From NCBI RefSeq assembly GCF_900172225.1, contig NZ_FWFO01000001.1:1-64000 (forward strand): DNA of 64,000 bases, read 5' to 3'. Below are positions 62,771 through 64,000 of this stretch, piece by piece. A program made the position numbers and the translations under genes. Position 1 is the first letter of the stretch, and each line of letters opens with the position of its first letter. The DNA is from Falsiruegeria litorea R37 (GTDB taxonomy: Bacteria; Pseudomonadota; Alphaproteobacteria; Rhodobacterales; Rhodobacteraceae). The notes under the pieces are model-generated. The model made no database searches. It saw only the letters and a program-made list of their open reading frames with translations, and was not told the DNA's origin.

Positions 62771-63308
62771 TGATTTCCCCCATTTAGATTGTGAGGCAAT
62801 TGCAATGCAATCAGAACGAGATGAGCAAGAATTGGGCGAAGAGCCTTGCTATGGCATTGTGGGGGCAAATTTACTTGGCCGCTTGAAATTCTTCTATCTC
62901 GCCAACTCCAATTTCGCCCTACGAAAGGATCCTGGCGACTGGATAGGTAAAGGCCCCCAAGGTTGCTAACACGCACTTCCCGCTGTCCGGTCGTCTTAGA
63001 ACGGATCTTGGGAGTTTGTTCCACTCTGTTCTAATGGCCGCAAGGCGCAGGAAGTGGACTTTGCAAAGTCGCGATGAACGCAGCCAGGCACACGACACAA
63101 ACGGCCCACTCCGGACCTTCGCCCTACCTTCACGTTTCTGCAGCCGCAGCCCGCTTACCGGTCATTCGCCGCGTGTGCGAAATCCGGATCTGTTCGAATT
63201 TACAGATCGCGGGACAAACCACCAATTCGATGCGGTTGCGCCAATGGCGGCTTTGAGAAAATCGGCGCATCGGCTACACTTTCCCTTCGAAGTTGACCGG
63301 AGAGCGTT

Positions 63309-63938
63309 GTGTTGGAAGTTGATGAACAGATTGAAAGTATTGAACGGCTTAGAGAACTGCTGCCGACCGAAGGGTTTACCAACACTTTTCTCAAGGTAAG
63401 TGATCGGCTGAATGATACTGCGCGGAAATTCATTGAGCTTGCACCATTTATTGTCGTTGCAACTAAAGCGTCTAACGGTCTGATTGATGTTTCGCCGAAA
63501 GGTGACCCAGTTGGTTTCGTAGAAGTTTACGATGACAAAACACTCATTATTCCAGACCGGCTCGGCAACCACCGTGTCGATGGCTTTCAAAATCTACTGG
63601 AAGACCCGAACATCGCTGTTCTCTTCGTCGTACCGGGTCACGGCGATACGCTGCGTGTTGCGGGCAAGGCTCGCATTGTTCGAGATGCTGCGATCAGCAA
63701 ACGGCATGCGATCAACGGCAAGCAACCTTTGCTCGCGCTTGTTATAGAGGTCGAGGAAGCCTTCATGCACTGTTCTAAGTCATTCATTCGATCTCGATTG
63801 TGGCACGCTGACCATTGGCCCAAGCGAAAGTCGGCCCCCACACTCGCTGAATGGGTGATATCCACAGTTGACCGCGAACAAACGCTTCAAGAGGTCGAGG
63901 ACGATCACACGGCAGATGAAGGTACTCGGCTCTACTGA
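63309..63938 (+). CDS. PPOX-class flavin-binding protein
   Basis: A 209-residue split-barrel protein of the pyridoxamine-5'-phosphate-oxidase family (MSMEG_1061-like): FIVVATKASNGLIDVSPKGDPVGFV (~47), IIPDRLGNHRVDGFQNLLEDPNIAVLFVVPGHGDTLRVAGKA spans the flavin site (key residues PDR, GNxR, N). The substrate is unknown. The start is GTG 63309. Last complete gene of the window. Confidence 0.88.
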   Translation: MLEVDEQIESIERLRELLPTEGFTNTFLKVSDRLNDTARKFIELAPFIVVATKASNGLIDVSPKGDPVGFVEVYDDKTLIIPDRLGNHRVDGFQNLLEDPNIAVLFVVPGHGDTLRVAGKARIVRDAAISKRHAINGKQPLLALVIEVEEAFMHCSKSFIRSRLWHADHWPKRKSAPTLAEWVISTVDREQTLQEVEDDHTADEGTRLY

Positions 63939-64000
63939 AGTTCCGGACAACTGTCATCCGAGCACATGGCAGCATCCGCTTCGGGCTCCTTGCGGTCATC

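Larger units (their letters stand above)
62097..63308. other. 1.2-kb non-coding region with repeats
   Basis: No convincing gene. It holds repeat copy 2 (62316-62505), the 12-bp motif array (62578-62770), and a stretch at 63040-63140 with short GGCCGC..GACTTTGCAAAG elements similar to those at the repeat edges. A 74-codon frame at 62745-62969 overlaps the array and is not supported. Confidence 0.55.

Noticed and set aside
36810-62800. Tyrosine or serine integrase gene for the putative element
   Set aside because: None of the frames in this range shows an integrase signature; the element's boundaries therefore rest on repeats only.
62745-62969. 74-codon frame in the repeat region
   Set aside because: It overlaps the 12-bp motif array and has no ribosome site or known homologue that I recognise.

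Overview
The window is a chromosomal stretch of an alphaproteobacterium of the Roseobacter group (Rhodobacteraceae). The evidence is the GTG-started petA followed by petB and petC, the petP-petR pair known from Rhodobacter, an FMN riboswitch in front of a type-II lumazine synthase, and short intergenic repeats typical of the family. Species cannot be fixed from sequence alone.

Region 1 (1-36.8 kb) is ordinary core genome. It opens with the 3' end of a 5S rRNA and an initiator tRNA-Met, so the left edge is the end of an rRNA operon. Next come a ChaC-like cyclotransferase, a membrane protein, and a GlxA-type regulator divergent from an acyl-CoA catabolic operon (acyl-CoA dehydrogenase, Rdx protein, ADP-forming acyl-CoA ligase, enoyl-CoA hydratase). 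An isoprenoid cluster (deacetylase-like gene, xseB, ispA, dxs) follows, then petR-petP, ilvE, a Tat-exported PhoD-type phosphatase, cobO, a malonyl-CoA synthetase with a CoA-transferase, aroC, ribH2 with its riboswitch, and the cytochrome bc1 operon petABC. mtaB-dapF and tRNA-Lys(UUU) end the region.

Region 2 (36.8-53.2 kb) is accessory DNA beginning right behind tRNA-Lys. It carries kptA, an IS3/other chimeric remnant, a copper/cytochrome cluster (two c-type cytochromes, copC, copD, a small His/Cys-rich protein), and a decaying Tn7-like transposon: a tnsA fragment, a tnsB with one in-frame stop, and an ATPase fused to a TniQ-like domain. An ornithine cyclodeaminase-family gene and a glyoxalase fragment follow. 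Then comes a one-strand block of six genes: a 1122-residue phospholipase-D/SF2-helicase fusion, a Lon-like AAA+ ATPase without protease, a Cys-rich protein and three unknown small proteins. A tRNA-like element lies directly in front of the block. This block is the best candidate in the window for an undescribed system, possibly anti-phage defence; that role is inference.

Region 3 (53.5-62.1 kb) is one long minus-strand gene set controlled, by position, by a divergent AraC-type regulator: M19 dipeptidase, FixH-like protein, di-haem MauG/peroxidase, GYD-domain protein, exported amidohydrolase, DUF3302 and HlyD (a YiaW/YiaV-like pair), and an OprB porin. Together they look like an envelope-located catabolic or modification pathway of unknown substrate.

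Region 4 (62.1-64 kb) is mostly non-coding. It holds the partner of a ~190-bp inverted repeat at 38.1 kb, and an array of a 12-bp motif (CATAAnnnTGCA) in pairs 21 bp apart. The same motif pair lies behind tRNA-Lys at 36.83 kb. These shared sites suggest that 36.8-62.8 kb is, or was, one integrated element, although no integrase gene is visible. A flavin-binding PPOX-family gene closes the window.
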